Part shown: one piece after another, positions 63,699-64,000 of the stretch | Layout: the number at the start of each line of letters is the position of its first letter | Numbering within the stretch: position 1 is the stretch's first letter | Source: an uncultured Bacteroidales bacterium | GTDB lineage: Bacteria > Bacteroidota > Bacteroidia > Bacteroidales > Bacteroidaceae | NCBI GenBank assembly: GCA_902775375.1 | Contig: CACYLU010000001.1 | Span: 1-64,000, forward strand | Length of the DNA: 64,000 nucleotides | Direction of reading: 5' to 3' | Made by a program: the position numbers and the translations under genes | The notes under the pieces: model-generated | Told to the model about the DNA's origin: nothing | The model's database searches: none | Seen by the model: the letters and a program-made list of their open reading frames with translations, nothing else

Positions 63699-64000
63699 AT
63701 GAAGAGAATAGTCGTTTTAGGAGCTGGAGAGAGCGGAGCTGGAGCAGCTGTGCTTGCCAAAACAAAAGGGTTTGAGACATTCGTTTCAGACATGTCGGCT
63801 ATTAAGCCCAAGTACCAAAAACTACTGAACCAATACAGCATCGAATGGGAAGAGGGACACCATACAGAAGAGAAAATACTCAATGCCGACGAGGTGGTGA
63901 AAAGCCCTGGTATCCCAGACACCGCTCCTATCATTGTAAAGCTGAAACAACAAGGTACTCCTATCATCTCAGAAATTGAGCTAGCAGGTAGATATACCAA
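63699..64000 (+). CDS. murD: UDP-MurNAc-L-Ala:D-Glu ligase, N-terminal part
   Basis: The frame opens MKRIVVLGAGESGAGAAVLAK, the UDP-binding start of MurD, and runs to the window end (about 100 codons) with VVKSPGIPDTAPI. It starts two bases after the mraY stop. The catalytic ATP-binding part lies outside the window. Confidence 0.92.
   Translation, partial: MKRIVVLGAGESGAGAAVLAKTKGFETFVSDMSAIKPKYQKLLNQYSIEWEEGHHTEEKILNADEVVKSPGIPDTAPIIVKLKQQGTPIISEIELAGRYT

Overview
The window looks like chromosomal DNA of a member of the Bacteroidales, most likely a Prevotella/Segatella-type genome. The evidence is the recurring Bacteroidetes -7 box TAnnTTTG, the A-rich start regions without Shine-Dalgarno sites, the long two-domain IspG, a glycine-lipid acyltransferase pair, the gcvH-purE-ispG run and the dcw cluster order. 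Species cannot be read from the sequence alone. REGION 1 (1-11.6 kb) is accessory DNA. It opens with the 3' half of a CAU-anticodon tRNA followed by that tRNA's terminator, the usual scar (att site) of an element integrated to the left of the window. Next comes a compact operon: XRE regulator, GIY-YIG nuclease, two C5-cytosine methyltransferases, an McrB-like NTPase and a LlaJI-type nuclease, Vsr, and a RhuM-like/Doc toxin-antitoxin-like pair. The M1-M2-R1-R2 order matches the LlaJI class of NTP-dependent restriction systems. From 10.0 to 11.5 kb lie gene fragments, including a second copy of the vsr tail. REGION 2 (11.6-14.8 kb) is a VapE-type primase-helicase gene and an HU-like gene, divergently transcribed from a 650-bp non-coding interval that holds a strikingly regular 11-bp phased iteron array, inverted arms and two long palindromes. 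This is the strongest candidate for an undescribed system: a replication-origin-like or operator-like locus. A related-looking but gene-less cluster of GTGAAGA repeats with a 16-bp inverted repeat lies at 48.77-49.02 kb. REGION 3 (14.8-35.8 kb) is mostly minus-strand housekeeping: an AlkZ-related protein; phosphatases, folK, queA, truB, uppP, DUF3098, ftsX and a methyltransferase in one run; ispG, purE, gcvH, PAP2 phosphatase and rpoN; an M24 peptidase; a kinase-like sensor that lacks its phosphoacceptor histidine; a nucleoside kinase; a Fur-family regulator; two tandem outer-membrane beta-barrel paralogues; and rubredoxin. REGION 4 (35.9-47.9 kb) holds an OmpR/HK two-component pair, a Na/Pi-cotransporter family protein, a Ca2+ P-type ATPase, ribF, a CPBP protease and a large lipoprotein GH2 enzyme. 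REGION 5 (47.9-56.8 kb) holds xpt, the repeat-rich gap, an EnvC-DUF4292-TPR-dut run, dgt, and the GlsB/GlsA-like acyltransferases. REGION 6 (56.9-64 kb) is the start of the division and cell-wall cluster: tandem hairpins and MraZ boxes, then mraZ, rsmH, ftsL-like, ftsI, murE, mraY and a murD gene cut by the window end.
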